Shown piece by piece: positions 8,283 to 16,415 of a stretch of 64,000 bases of DNA (position 1 is its first letter; each line of letters begins with the position of its first letter). The position numbers and the translations under genes are program-made. The notes under the pieces were generated by a model, which worked only from the letters and a program-made list of their open reading frames with translations, was not told where the DNA came from and ran no database searches. The stretch spans positions 1 to 64,000 of the forward strand of contig JAIXPH010000041.1 of NCBI GenBank assembly GCA_027486345.1. The letters are read 5' to 3'. The stretch is from Paracoccaceae bacterium (GTDB lineage Bacteria; Pseudomonadota; Alphaproteobacteria; Rhodobacterales; Rhodobacteraceae).

Positions 8283-9395
8283 ATGGACCTTCCTGCCGTG
8301 GACGTCCTGATCCCCGCCCGCAATGCCGCGCGCACGCTGGAGGCGGCGGTGCGCTCCACCCTCGCGCAGACCGCGCCGAACCTGCGCGTCATCGTGATCG
8401 ATGACGGCAGCACGGATGACACCCCCGCCGTGCTGGACCGCCTGACCGCGCAGGATGCGCGGGTGCAACGCCTGCGCCTGCCGGGGCTGGGCATCGCCGC
8501 CGCGATGAATGCCGGGCTTGCGCTTGCGACGGCGCCGCTGGTCGCGCGTCTGGATGCCGATGACCTGTCCGCGCCCGACCGCCACGCGCGGCAATTGCGC
8601 CATCTGGTCGGCAATCCGGCCTGCGTGGCCTGTTCCGGCGCGCATATCGAAATCGACAGGGACGGAAATCCGACCGGCATCCTCCATCAACCCGGTGCGA
8701 ATGTCCTGCCCGATCCGGCCTTTCTGCCCGCGCGCGAACCGCCCTTGACCCAGCCCTTTTTCATGGCGCGGCGGGCGGCCCTTGTGGCGGTGGGCGGATA
8801 CCGGCCCCTGCCCGTGTCCGAGGACAGTGACCTCTATTGGCGGCTGACGGCGCTAGGGCGGCTCGACAACCTGTCCGACATCCTTGGCCGCTACCGGATG
8901 CACGCAGGCTCCATCTCTTCGGCCTCGATCCGGCATGGACGGCAGATGGCGCTGTGGTCGCAACTGGCGGCGCTGTCGGCACAGCGACGCCGCGCGGGGC
9001 GGCCAGACCTGCCGCTAGGGGCCACGCCCGTTGCGCCCGCGCCCTCTGACGCAGACCTGTCCGATCAGGTCGCCCAGATGGCGCGCGCGATGGCGTTGAC
9101 GGCGACCGAAGCCACATGGTTGGCGCAGGCGGTGGCGGCCAAACTGATGGAATTGGCTGGCTACCGGCCGTTTGAACTGACGGCGGCGGATGTGGCCTTC
9201 GTGACGCGGCATCTGGCCTGTGATCCGCCGCAGGCGGCCCTGCCGCATCTGGCCAAGATGCGCGCCGCCACCGCCGCCCGCCTGCTGCGCGCCCGCCGCT
9301 GGGCCGAGGCAATGGAGCTGGGTCAAGGACTTCGGGCCGAGGTCTGCCTGCGCGCCGCAACGAACCGTCTCTATTGGACCAAGCGCCGGGCCTGA
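8283..9395 (+). CDS. glycosyltransferase family 2
   Basis: This 370-residue protein has a GT-A domain at its N-terminus. VDVLIPARNAARTLEAAV is the first strand and loop, VIDDGSTDDTP binds the nucleotide, ARLDADDLS contains the metal-binding DxD, and SEDSDLYWRL holds the catalytic-base region. About 150 C-terminal residues are helical and unassigned. It is probably an inverting transferase extending a surface glycan. It begins 2 bases after the preceding GT4 gene and ends 3 bases before the opposing diguanylate cyclase gene. Confidence 0.85.
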   Translation: MDLPAVDVLIPARNAARTLEAAVRSTLAQTAPNLRVIVIDDGSTDDTPAVLDRLTAQDARVQRLRLPGLGIAAAMNAGLALATAPLVARLDADDLSAPDRHARQLRHLVGNPACVACSGAHIEIDRDGNPTGILHQPGANVLPDPAFLPAREPPLTQPFFMARRAALVAVGGYRPLPVSEDSDLYWRLTALGRLDNLSDILGRYRMHAGSISSASIRHGRQMALWSQLAALSAQRRRAGRPDLPLGATPVAPAPSDADLSDQVAQMARAMALTATEATWLAQAVAAKLMELAGYRPFELTAADVAFVTRHLACDPPQAALPHLAKMRAATAARLLRARRWAEAMELGQGLRAEVCLRAATNRLYWTKRRA

Positions 9396-9398
9396 CGG

Positions 9399-10406
9399 TC
9401 ATGCCTGCCAGTCCTGCGCCACGGTCCGTCCCCGCCCGGCCCGCTTGGCCGCGTAAAGGGCGGCATCGGCCTGCCGCAAGATCGCCTCAGGCGCGGGAAA
9501 GGCCCGCGCGGGCGCGAGGATCAAGCCGCCGCTGGCCCCGATCCGGCAGGCCTGCCCTTCGAACGGGATGGGGCGTGACAGGCGGCGGGTGATGCGGTCG
9601 GCCACCTGCATGGCCCGCGTGGCATCCGCCATGCCCGACAAGAGCACCACGAACTCATCCCCGCCCAGACGGGCGAGTGTATCCCCCGCCCGCGTTTCCT
9701 GCGTCAGCACCCGCGCCACTTCGATCAGCACATGATCGCCCGCCGCATGGCCCAGCGTGTCATTGACCTGCTTGAAGCGGTCGAGATCCAGTTGCAGCAG
9801 GGCAAAGCCCTCTGCCCCGGCGCAATGATCGGCCAGCGCCCCCTCCAGCGCGCGGCGGTTGCGCAGGCCGGTGAGCGGATCGGTCAGCGCCTGTTCCTGC
9901 GCCATCGCCTGCGCCCCCTGCAAGCGACGGTTCAGGCTGCGCAATTCGCCCGAGACGGCGGCATTCGCCTCGATCAGCCACAGCAGATCGACCGTGTGGT
10001 CGGTCGGGCCGAAATCCGCCTCCGTCAGGTCCAGATCGCGCACGGCAGCGGGCAGATCGACGAAGGCCAGCGCCAGAAACAGCGCGCCACCCGGCAAGGG
10101 CAGCGCAAGGCCCCGCATCGGGTGGCGCGGATCGTCCCGCAGGGTCAGTTCGACCGGCCCCCCCAGCGCCAGCAGGGCAAGATCGGCCGGTCGGCGCAGC
10201 GTGAAACCAGTGTCGAACGGCAGGCCGGCGATGGACCCGGCGGCGGCGGCATCCCCGCCGATCAAACGCCGCAGGGTCAGCCCCAGACCACTGATCCGCC
10301 CCTCCGCCGTCAGGGCCACATGCAGCGGCGTCAAGCGGTCCAGCACAGACATCGGGACCAAGGACCGGGGGACCGCAGGGTCAGACGGCGGGAAGGCGAC
10401 GCTCAT
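9399..10406 (-). CDS. diguanylate cyclase with H-NOBA-like sensory domain
   Basis: This 335-residue protein makes cyclic di-GMP from two GTP. Residues ~25-140 resemble the heme-NO-binding-associated (H-NOBA) domain (LHVALTAEGRISGLG, DTGFTLRRP). A helical, coiled-coil-like linker spans ~145-172, and the GGDEF domain spans ~172-333. The active-site loop LGGDEF lies at 247-252. The product-inhibition I-site RAGD is intact at 239-242, five residues upstream, so the enzyme should be active and feedback-controlled. Its start overlaps the stop of the H-NOX-like gene by 4 bases, so the two are co-translated. Partner H-NOX proteins are known to tune such cyclases. Confidence 0.88.
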   Translation of the reverse strand: MSVAFPPSDPAVPRSLVPMSVLDRLTPLHVALTAEGRISGLGLTLRRLIGGDAAAAGSIAGLPFDTGFTLRRPADLALLALGGPVELTLRDDPRHPMRGLALPLPGGALFLALAFVDLPAAVRDLDLTEADFGPTDHTVDLLWLIEANAAVSGELRSLNRRLQGAQAMAQEQALTDPLTGLRNRRALEGALADHCAGAEGFALLQLDLDRFKQVNDTLGHAAGDHVLIEVARVLTQETRAGDTLARLGGDEFVVLLSGMADATRAMQVADRITRRLSRPIPFEGQACRIGASGGLILAPARAFPAPEAILRQADAALYAAKRAGRGRTVAQDWQA

Positions 10407-11017
10407 GCCGGGGCGGCCAAGCGGAAATCTCGAGCCGAGGCGTGCTGGCCGTCCAGCACATCGATCCGCAGGGACGTATCGCCCTCCGCCTCGATCAGCA
10501 CCAGCGCGCCATGGTCATCGGCCATCGCGCGGATCAGACCGACCAGCACCATCGTCACGGGGACGGCCAGAACGGGGGCGGCCAAAACGGGGGCGGCCAG
10601 TCCGTCACCCGGCGTTCCCACCGTCAGGCGAAAACTGTCCGGGGCCAGCGCCTGCACGCGCAGGGACGGCAGGGCCAGATCCGGCACCGCCAGCCGCACC
10701 CGACCCGGCAGGTGATCCAGCGAATGCAGGAAGTCGGCAAAGCCCGCCCCACCAAAGCGCAACAGCCGCCGCACCCCGTCGCGCCTTGGGTGGGAGACGA
10801 GATAGGTGCCCATATCCTCCAGCAGGCTGTCGCGGCTGCGGTTCAATCGCGCCGCCGCGCGGTCCAGCACCGCAGGGCCAAGCGCGGGGTCATAGGTCAG
10901 CATCGCCTCGAACCCCTGCGCGGGCAGGCGCAGATCGTCGGCCACGGCCTGCCAGAAGGCCGCGCCCCAGATGTCGCGCAGAAAGCATTGTATCGCCCTG
11001 AGGATCAGCCCATGCAC
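10403..11017 (-). CDS. H-NOX-like (heme-NO-binding family) protein lacking heme-ligand residues
   Basis: This 204-residue protein has the H-NOX fold signature: a start of VHGLILRAIQCFL, LLEDMGTYLVS and FADFLHSLD. In heme-binding family members the proximal histidine comes four residues after the first Asp-type position of this segment, and a YxSxR motif follows about 25 residues later. Here the aligned positions read D-H-L-P (residues 101-104), placing Pro104 where His is expected, and the YxSxR region reads VGTPG (~133-137). Canonical heme binding is therefore doubtful. A short APVLA repeat (~141-153) follows. I chose the GTG at 11017 because family members start with M-(H/K)-G; a GTG at 11047 is the alternative. 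It is co-translated with the diguanylate cyclase. Confidence 0.8.
   Translation of the reverse strand: MHGLILRAIQCFLRDIWGAAFWQAVADDLRLPAQGFEAMLTYDPALGPAVLDRAAARLNRSRDSLLEDMGTYLVSHPRRDGVRRLLRFGGAGFADFLHSLDHLPGRVRLAVPDLALPSLRVQALAPDSFRLTVGTPGDGLAAPVLAAPVLAVPVTMVLVGLIRAMADDHGALVLIEAEGDTSLRIDVLDGQHASARDFRLAAPA
10557..10601. repeat. 15-bp tandem repeat inside the H-NOX-like gene
   Basis: Three near-identical 15-base units (consensus ACGGGGGCGGCCARA) lie head to tail. They are in frame and add the pentapeptide repeat APVLA to the protein. Confidence 0.85.
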
Positions 11018-11107
11018 CGCCCGCCCCCGTTTGCCAAACCCAGACACGGGGGCCCCCTGACCAGCCCCTGTCAGGACAACCTAGACCCGAAAGGGTTAAG
11101 CAAATGC

Positions 11108-12835
11108 TTACGGCAGCAGGACCAGACCGGTTTCCGGCCCGCCCAGATCAATCCGGTTCACCGGCGCGGGCGTCAGCGCGGGCGGCGCATCCTGAAGCTG
11201 CTTCAAAAACGCCTCGGCCCGATCAAGCTGCGGCAAGGTTCCGGTCAGAGAGCCGACCGTCACAAAGCGCCCCGCACCGTCCTCGCCCAGCGCCAGACCG
11301 GCCAGATCGACCCAGCCGTCCTTGTCGCGCGTCAGGATCAATCCCTCTTCGCCCGGCCAGCGCGGCAGGAAATCCCCCACCACAAAGACACAGCCCGGAC
11401 GCCCTTCGTCAAAGGGGGTGCGGCAGGCCGACAGCCAGCGTTGCAGGCTTTCGTCGGCGATGCCGGTCAGCAAGAGGTCGCGCGTCGCCGCCGCCCCCGG
11501 CGGCTGCAACGGCATCGCGGCAATCAGATCGGCCATGGCCGGCGCGGCCTCGGGCGGTGCGGCGACCTGTCCGGCCAGCCGGTCGGCCAAGCCCGCGTGC
11601 GCGGGGTCTTTGGCCAAGGCCTCCAGACGCGCGCGGGCATCGGCCCCGGCCTTGCCCCAGCCATCCATCGCCGCGATGTCCAGATCCTCGATGGCGGTCA
11701 GCCCGGCCTCATAGCGGGCAAGCTGGTCCCGGGCCGCGATGGTTTCAGACGGGATCACCGCCTGCCACAGCCCGGCCAGCAGCACGGTCAGCAGCGCCAT
11801 CCCCACATTGACCTTTCGGATGCGCGCCATCCAGTGCGAGCCCAGCAGCACCGCTCCGGCATAGGCCAGACCATATGCCAGCCCCAGCCCGGCCAAGACC
11901 GCCACGAACAGACGGTCAGGCGTCCAGCCATACTCCGTCACCCGCAGCCACAGCGCCCAGACCGCCAGCGCGGCGGGCAAGGGCAGGATCAGCGCCATGG
12001 CCTGCGTGGCGCGGTGCATCACCTTGCCAGTGACGGCCTGCCCATCCTCGCGGTCAACAGCCGTCGTCACCAGGGTGGCGGCGGCGGCGGTCATGGCCAA
12101 CAGCGTCGCGGCGGCGGAAAGCCCGCCAAAGCCTGCCATCCCGTTCAGCGGCAACGCCACCAGAAACACCGCCAGCACCAGCAGCACCGGGATCAGAAGC
12201 AGCCGCAGCAGGCGCAAGACCAGCGTGGGCGCCAGCATCCCCGCCATCTCGGCCACCACCGCCAAGGACAGGCCCAAGGCGGCCCCGGTCACCACCCATG
12301 GCACGGGGGCCAGCGAGAGCACGGTTTCGATGAGGTCCAGCCCGACAAGACCGAACAGAAGATGGGACAGGCCAATCAGCGCCCAGACCAGCCCGGTGAA
12401 GATCAGCGCGGCCGTCGTGCGCACGACCAGTGACCAGCTTTCCCGGAACAGGGTGGCGTAATGGCGCCAGCCGGACTCGCCCCCCGCCGCGATCAGAAAG
12501 GGCAAGGGCAGGAAGGCAAGGGCGAAACCCGACAGGATCGGCAGGCCGCTGGCCAGATAATCCGCCACCAGATCGTAGCGCAGCGTCCCCGCCATCACCA
12601 ATCCCGCGACGGCCAGCCCCAGCAGCAGCGCCGACAGGAGCGCCCGGCCAAAGCGCAACGGGCCGACCAGCACCATCAGCGCCCCGGCAAAGACCGCCGC
12701 AAAGACCATGCTGCCAAGGGCCAACCGCTCGGGCCAAAGCTCGGGCGCCACAGCCTCGAACAGACCGTAGAGCCCCGCGCCGCACAGCGCGCCTGTCAGC
12801 GCGAGCGTTCCCCGTCGCCGCATCTGCCGATCCAT
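11108..12835 (-). CDS. DUF4153 family membrane protein
   Basis: This 575-residue protein has about a dozen hydrophobic segments in its first ~370 residues. A soluble C-terminal part (~385-575) follows, rich in Ala and Asp. The layout and the ESGWRHYATLFRESW region match the DUF4153 family, whose biochemical role is not known. GGAGG lies 5 bases before the ATG. It is on the same strand as the H-NOX-like gene, with a gap of about 90 bases, so a shared transcript is possible. Confidence 0.75.
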   Translation of the reverse strand: MDRQMRRRGTLALTGALCGAGLYGLFEAVAPELWPERLALGSMVFAAVFAGALMVLVGPLRFGRALLSALLLGLAVAGLVMAGTLRYDLVADYLASGLPILSGFALAFLPLPFLIAAGGESGWRHYATLFRESWSLVVRTTAALIFTGLVWALIGLSHLLFGLVGLDLIETVLSLAPVPWVVTGAALGLSLAVVAEMAGMLAPTLVLRLLRLLLIPVLLVLAVFLVALPLNGMAGFGGLSAAATLLAMTAAAATLVTTAVDREDGQAVTGKVMHRATQAMALILPLPAALAVWALWLRVTEYGWTPDRLFVAVLAGLGLAYGLAYAGAVLLGSHWMARIRKVNVGMALLTVLLAGLWQAVIPSETIAARDQLARYEAGLTAIEDLDIAAMDGWGKAGADARARLEALAKDPAHAGLADRLAGQVAAPPEAAPAMADLIAAMPLQPPGAAATRDLLLTGIADESLQRWLSACRTPFDEGRPGCVFVVGDFLPRWPGEEGLILTRDKDGWVDLAGLALGEDGAGRFVTVGSLTGTLPQLDRAEAFLKQLQDAPPALTPAPVNRIDLGGPETGLVLLP

Positions 12836-12963
12836 CGCCGCCTCCGAAGTTTTTTCCTGGCCCGCACGCTAGTCTTTGCCAAGTCACTGCGAAAGGGGGA
12901 CGACGCGGGAACGGGCCTTGGTTGGGTGGGTTGACCAACATCATGCACAGCCAGAGGTCCGCC

Positions 12964-13455
12964 ATGCCGCACCCGTTCCCCCTGCCCACCGCCCGGTCAG
13001 CGCGCGCGCCATGGCCCGGCCCGCCGCGCCTTGTGGGGGTGGCCGATCCGGCCCCCGCCCCGCCGCCGATCCCGCCCACGGCCCCGCCGTCAGAACCGAC
13101 GCCAGAACCCCAGCCCGATGCCCCGCCGCCCGGCACATGGCCCGACCCGGGCCCCGATCTTCCGCCCGTCGAAGTGCCGCCCCAGCCTCCCGGCCCGACC
13201 CGGCCTGAAACCCCACCGGAACGCCCCATCCCCGACCTGCCCGAAGAGCGCCCGCCGGTCCACGACCCCGTCCCCGCCGAAGCGCCGACCGAAGTGCCGC
13301 AAACCGATCTGCCGCCGCTTGACATGCCGGGGCAAGAGGTGATGCGGACCCGCCCCCTCCCGCCCACGCGGACGGGTCACCCCACGTCGGTCATGCGCAG
13401 ACGCTCAATGGCCGACACGGCGGTCCGCGCCAGTTGGGACAAGGTCGCTTCCTGA
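12964..13455 (+). CDS. proline-rich hypothetical protein
   Basis: A frame of 163 residues begins at an ATG with AGAGG 6 bases upstream. Residues ~25-120 are dominated by Pro, Glu, Asp and Ala (PAPAPPPIPPTAPPSE and similar), which suggests an extended, acidic linker-like chain. The C-terminal ~25 residues overlap the 3' end of the opposing GAF gene by 79 bases. No signal peptide or domain is seen. It may be a real disordered protein or a chance open frame in GC-rich DNA. Confidence 0.35.
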   Translation: MPHPFPLPTARSARAPWPGPPRLVGVADPAPAPPPIPPTAPPSEPTPEPQPDAPPPGTWPDPGPDLPPVEVPPQPPGPTRPETPPERPIPDLPEERPPVHDPVPAEAPTEVPQTDLPPLDMPGQEVMRTRPLPPTRTGHPTSVMRRRSMADTAVRASWDKVAS

Positions 13456-13997
13456 GCCAGATGCGCCTCCGCCATATAGGCCAGTTCATGCAGACAGGAT
13501 TTCGCCTCAGGCCCATGCCCGTCGCGCGTATGTTGCGAATAGCAGGCCAGCATGGCCACCGGATGCGCCTCGAAATGCACGGCGACGGCGATCATGCTTT
13601 TGTAGGCGGCGAACTTGCCGTTGAAACAGTTCATGCGCGCATGTCCCGGCAACTGGCGGACCTCGGGCAAGAAGATCAGCTTGTGACGCAGGTCTTCCAC
13701 CGCAAAGCCCCGCACGTCCCGATCCGGCAAATGGCCGTACCGTCCCACGAAATACAGGAACCGGTCGCTGAGGAAGGCCAGTCCCGCCGCGTCGGAGCCC
13801 GTGACAAGGCTTGCCACCCGGCACAGCCCGTCAAGGCGCGGTTGGCTTTGCGGGACAAGATCGCGCAGGCGTTGCAGCGCCGCCAGACGCCGGGCTTCGT
13901 CACCGTTGGACGCGTCCCGTCTGGCAGTCCCGTCGGCCAAGCGCGCTGGCGCGCCTGACGGCGGACCGCCTTTGGCACTGTCCTGGGTGTCGGGCAC
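13377..13997 (-). CDS. GAF domain-containing protein
   Basis: This 206-residue protein has a polar N-terminus of about 45 residues. A single GAF-type small-molecule or light-sensing domain spans ~50-190, with segments such as LDGLCRVASLVTGSDAAGLA and MIAVAVHFEAHPVAMLACYS. No output domain is attached, so it may regulate a partner protein. I chose the GTG at 13997 (AAAGGA 6 bases upstream); a TTG at 14021, also with a possible ribosome site, would add eight residues. The ligand is unknown. Confidence 0.65.
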   Translation of the reverse strand: MPDTQDSAKGGPPSGAPARLADGTARRDASNGDEARRLAALQRLRDLVPQSQPRLDGLCRVASLVTGSDAAGLAFLSDRFLYFVGRYGHLPDRDVRGFAVEDLRHKLIFLPEVRQLPGHARMNCFNGKFAAYKSMIAVAVHFEAHPVAMLACYSQHTRDGHGPEAKSCLHELAYMAEAHLAQEATLSQLARTAVSAIERLRMTDVG

Positions 13998-14696
13998 AGA
14001 ATTTCCTTTCTGATCTTTCAACGTAACCTTTCCGCAACCGGCCAGCGCGCAGGTCGAGACCTGACAAAACGGCTAATGCCCCGGTGCACCGCAATGGATC
14101 CAAGGGTGAGTAATCTGTTGGTGAAGCGCGAGTTCCATCGGGACGGATTGTTGCGGTGGAGTGCTGCCTTGCCGTCCGGTCTGACGCAGCCAAGAGCAGT
14201 CTTGAAACACATCACGGTCCACTCATTCCATCAGCGCGTTTCATCCTTAAAACACAGCCTCTGCGCCACAACGTCGCGTTCAAATCAGATATCAGGCGAG
14301 ACCGGGATTTCCAGTCGCCTCGCCTTGCGCGCCAAAGCGAGATTGGCCGCTCCATCGGAACACGCCATACCTTTGGCATGCGCCGAGACATCGCCAAGGG
14401 TAAAGGGCATAATCCTTTGATCGCGTCAATTGACGGCAAAGGCGACAATGCGATGGGGTCCGTGTTTCGGAATGGGGCGCGCAGGCTGCGGAGCCATCTG
14501 CCTTGCGCCGGAACGCCGGACAGAAAGGCCAGTCGCGCCAAGCGCTTGCTGCATCCGGCCAAAGAAAAGCGCGCCAAAGGATATCTCCCGGCGCGCAAAT
14601 CTTGATTCAAGATGCTAGTCTTTCGGATAGGGCACAGCCCAAGTCGGGCGGCGTCCCTGATCCCCGCGCCGCCCCGGCAGGGCGGAAAGCGGCGGC
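13998..14696. other. 700-base gap without a convincing gene
   Basis: Open frames here (for example + strand 14156-14605) lack ribosome sites and have no protein-like composition that I recognise. A hairpin at about 14569-14594 (GCGCGCC paired with GGCGCGC) lies past the 3' end of the methyltransferase gene and may terminate it. The DNA looks less GC-rich than the coding regions beside it. Confidence 0.4.
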
Positions 14697-16253
14697 TCAG
14701 AAATCCGTTGGCGCGCCGCCCTCTTGCTTGCGGCGGGCGACGAAGCGGCGCAATTCCTCCTTGTGGTCGCCGTTCATCGCGGGCGCCTCGAATTCCGCGA
14801 GGATCTGCTTGTAAAGCTGATGCGCCCGTTCGGCCGTCCAAGTCGATCCGTCCAATTGCCACGCCTCGTAATTGCGCCAATCCGACACGAAGGGCGTATA
14901 GAAGGCGGTGGTGTAGCGGTCCTGCGTGTGCTGGCATCCGAAGTAATGCCCGCCCGGTCCGACCTCCTTGATCGCGTCAAAGGCGATGTCGTCGTCGGTC
15001 GTGGAATAGGTCGCCTCTTCGAAATACCGCTGGATCATTTGCAGCACTTCGCAATCCATGATGAACTTTTCCGGAGAGGCGATCAAACCGCCCTCCAGCC
15101 AGCCCGCCGCGTGATAGACCATGTTGGTGCCCGATTGCACGGCGGCCCAAAGGCTGTTCGAGGTCTCCCACATCGCCTGCCCGTCCGGCACGTTGGCGGC
15201 ACAGACGCCCGAGGAGCGCATGGGCAGGTTGTAGTAGCGCACCAATTGCCCGGTCATCTGCGTCGCGCGCATGTATTCGGGCGTGCCAAAGGCGGGCGCG
15301 CCGGATTTCATGTCAACGTTCGAGGTGAAGGTGCCAATCGCCACGGGGCAGCCCGGCGCGATGTATTGCAGCAGCGCGATGGCCGACAGCGCCTCGGCCA
15401 GGGACAGCGCCACGGCCCCCGCCATGGTCACCGGTGCCATGGCACCGGCAAGGGTGAACGGCGTCACCACGACCGGTTGCCCCCGCCGCGCCAGACGCAT
15501 GGCACCGTCCAGCATCGGATAGTCATGCTTCAGCGGAGAGACCGAGTTGATGTTGGTGTACATGCGCGGCTTGGCGCGGAACTCCTCCTCGGACAGACCG
15601 CCCGCGATGCGGGTCATCTCCATCACATCTTCGACCCGTTCCGCCCCCAGCGAATAGGCGTGCACAACCTTGTCCGTCAGCGTCAGCTTCTCATACAGGC
15701 AATCGAGGTGCCGGACCGACGGGTGGATGTCGATCGGCTCAACGGGATAGCCGCCTGCGATGTGGATGCAGTTGAAATACTGCGTCAGCTTCATGAATTC
15801 CTTGAACGTCTCAAAGTCGCCCGAGCGCTTGCCACGCTCCAGATCCCAGGCGTTGGGCGGGGACGAGACGTTGACGAACACCATGTGCTTGCCACCGATG
15901 ATCAACTCCCGCTCCGGGTTGCGCGGGGTAATGGTGAATTGCGACGGGGCCTTGGCCACCATCTCCATGATGAAGTCCTCGTCGAACTTCACATTGGTGC
16001 CGTCAACCTTGCAGCCCGCCTTTTTCAGGATGGCGACGGCCTCGGGGTTCAGCATCTCGATCCCGAGTTCCTTGAGGATGCGCATCGCCCCACGGTGGAT
16101 GCGCTGCACGCCCTCGGCATCCAGCGGTTCGACCGGGCGGTCCGGGTTGACCGGGATGCGCCACGGCATCTGGTCGATGACGGCCGTTCCGGCACGCTGC
16201 TTGTTGCCAGCACGGCCCCCTGCGCGGCGCTTGCGGCCCGGTTCTTCGGTCAT
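14697..16253 (-). CDS. trimethylamine methyltransferase (MttB) family protein
   Basis: This 518-residue protein belongs to the MttB/COG5598 family, which moves a methyl group from a quaternary or tertiary amine to a corrinoid protein. Family segments include EMVAKAPSQFTITPRNPER, GGKHMVFVNVSSPPN and QYIAPGCPVAIGTFTSNVD. The frame is open from end to end with no in-frame TAG, so it is the non-pyrrolysine type; studied members act on glycine betaine, proline betaine or carnitine-like substrates. A basic tail of ~20 residues (RKRRAGGRAGNK) precedes the domain. GGAGG lies about 8 bases upstream of the ATG. No corrinoid protein or reactivase gene is in the window. Confidence 0.88.
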   Translation of the reverse strand: MTEEPGRKRRAGGRAGNKQRAGTAVIDQMPWRIPVNPDRPVEPLDAEGVQRIHRGAMRILKELGIEMLNPEAVAILKKAGCKVDGTNVKFDEDFIMEMVAKAPSQFTITPRNPERELIIGGKHMVFVNVSSPPNAWDLERGKRSGDFETFKEFMKLTQYFNCIHIAGGYPVEPIDIHPSVRHLDCLYEKLTLTDKVVHAYSLGAERVEDVMEMTRIAGGLSEEEFRAKPRMYTNINSVSPLKHDYPMLDGAMRLARRGQPVVVTPFTLAGAMAPVTMAGAVALSLAEALSAIALLQYIAPGCPVAIGTFTSNVDMKSGAPAFGTPEYMRATQMTGQLVRYYNLPMRSSGVCAANVPDGQAMWETSNSLWAAVQSGTNMVYHAAGWLEGGLIASPEKFIMDCEVLQMIQRYFEEATYSTTDDDIAFDAIKEVGPGGHYFGCQHTQDRYTTAFYTPFVSDWRNYEAWQLDGSTWTAERAHQLYKQILAEFEAPAMNGDHKEELRRFVARRKQEGGAPTDF

Positions 16254-16343
16254 GTCATCCCCTCCGTCTTGCGGATCTTGTCCAGTCGCTGTCGGACCTT
16301 TGGTGCAAGATGACCGAAAGCGCGGACAGATGGACAGCCGAAG

Positions 16344-16364
16344 CGCGACGCAATCGCGTCGTTT
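16344..16364 (+). terminator. hairpin plus T-run on the + strand
   Basis: CGACGC and GCGTCG pair around a 4-base loop and are followed by five T residues on the + strand. The genes on both sides are on the - strand, so it would stop transcripts running antisense to the methyltransferase gene. Confidence 0.35.
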
Positions 16365-16415
16365 TTCGCGCGCGACGCGGCTTTCGGCGCGGCCGACGGC
16401 CTGTATTGCGGCCTG

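Noticed and set aside
10442-12433. Long + strand open frame across the H-NOX-like and DUF4153 genes
   Set aside because: It has a His/Gln/Arg-rich composition, no ribosome site, and overlaps two well-supported - strand genes.
14156-14605. Possible small + strand gene in the 14 kb gap
   Set aside because: No ribosome site, no hydrophobic or structured pattern, and no coupling to neighbours. It is kept only as part of the unassigned gap.
14697-16253. Pyrrolysine-type MttB
   Set aside because: There is no in-frame TAG codon anywhere in the gene.
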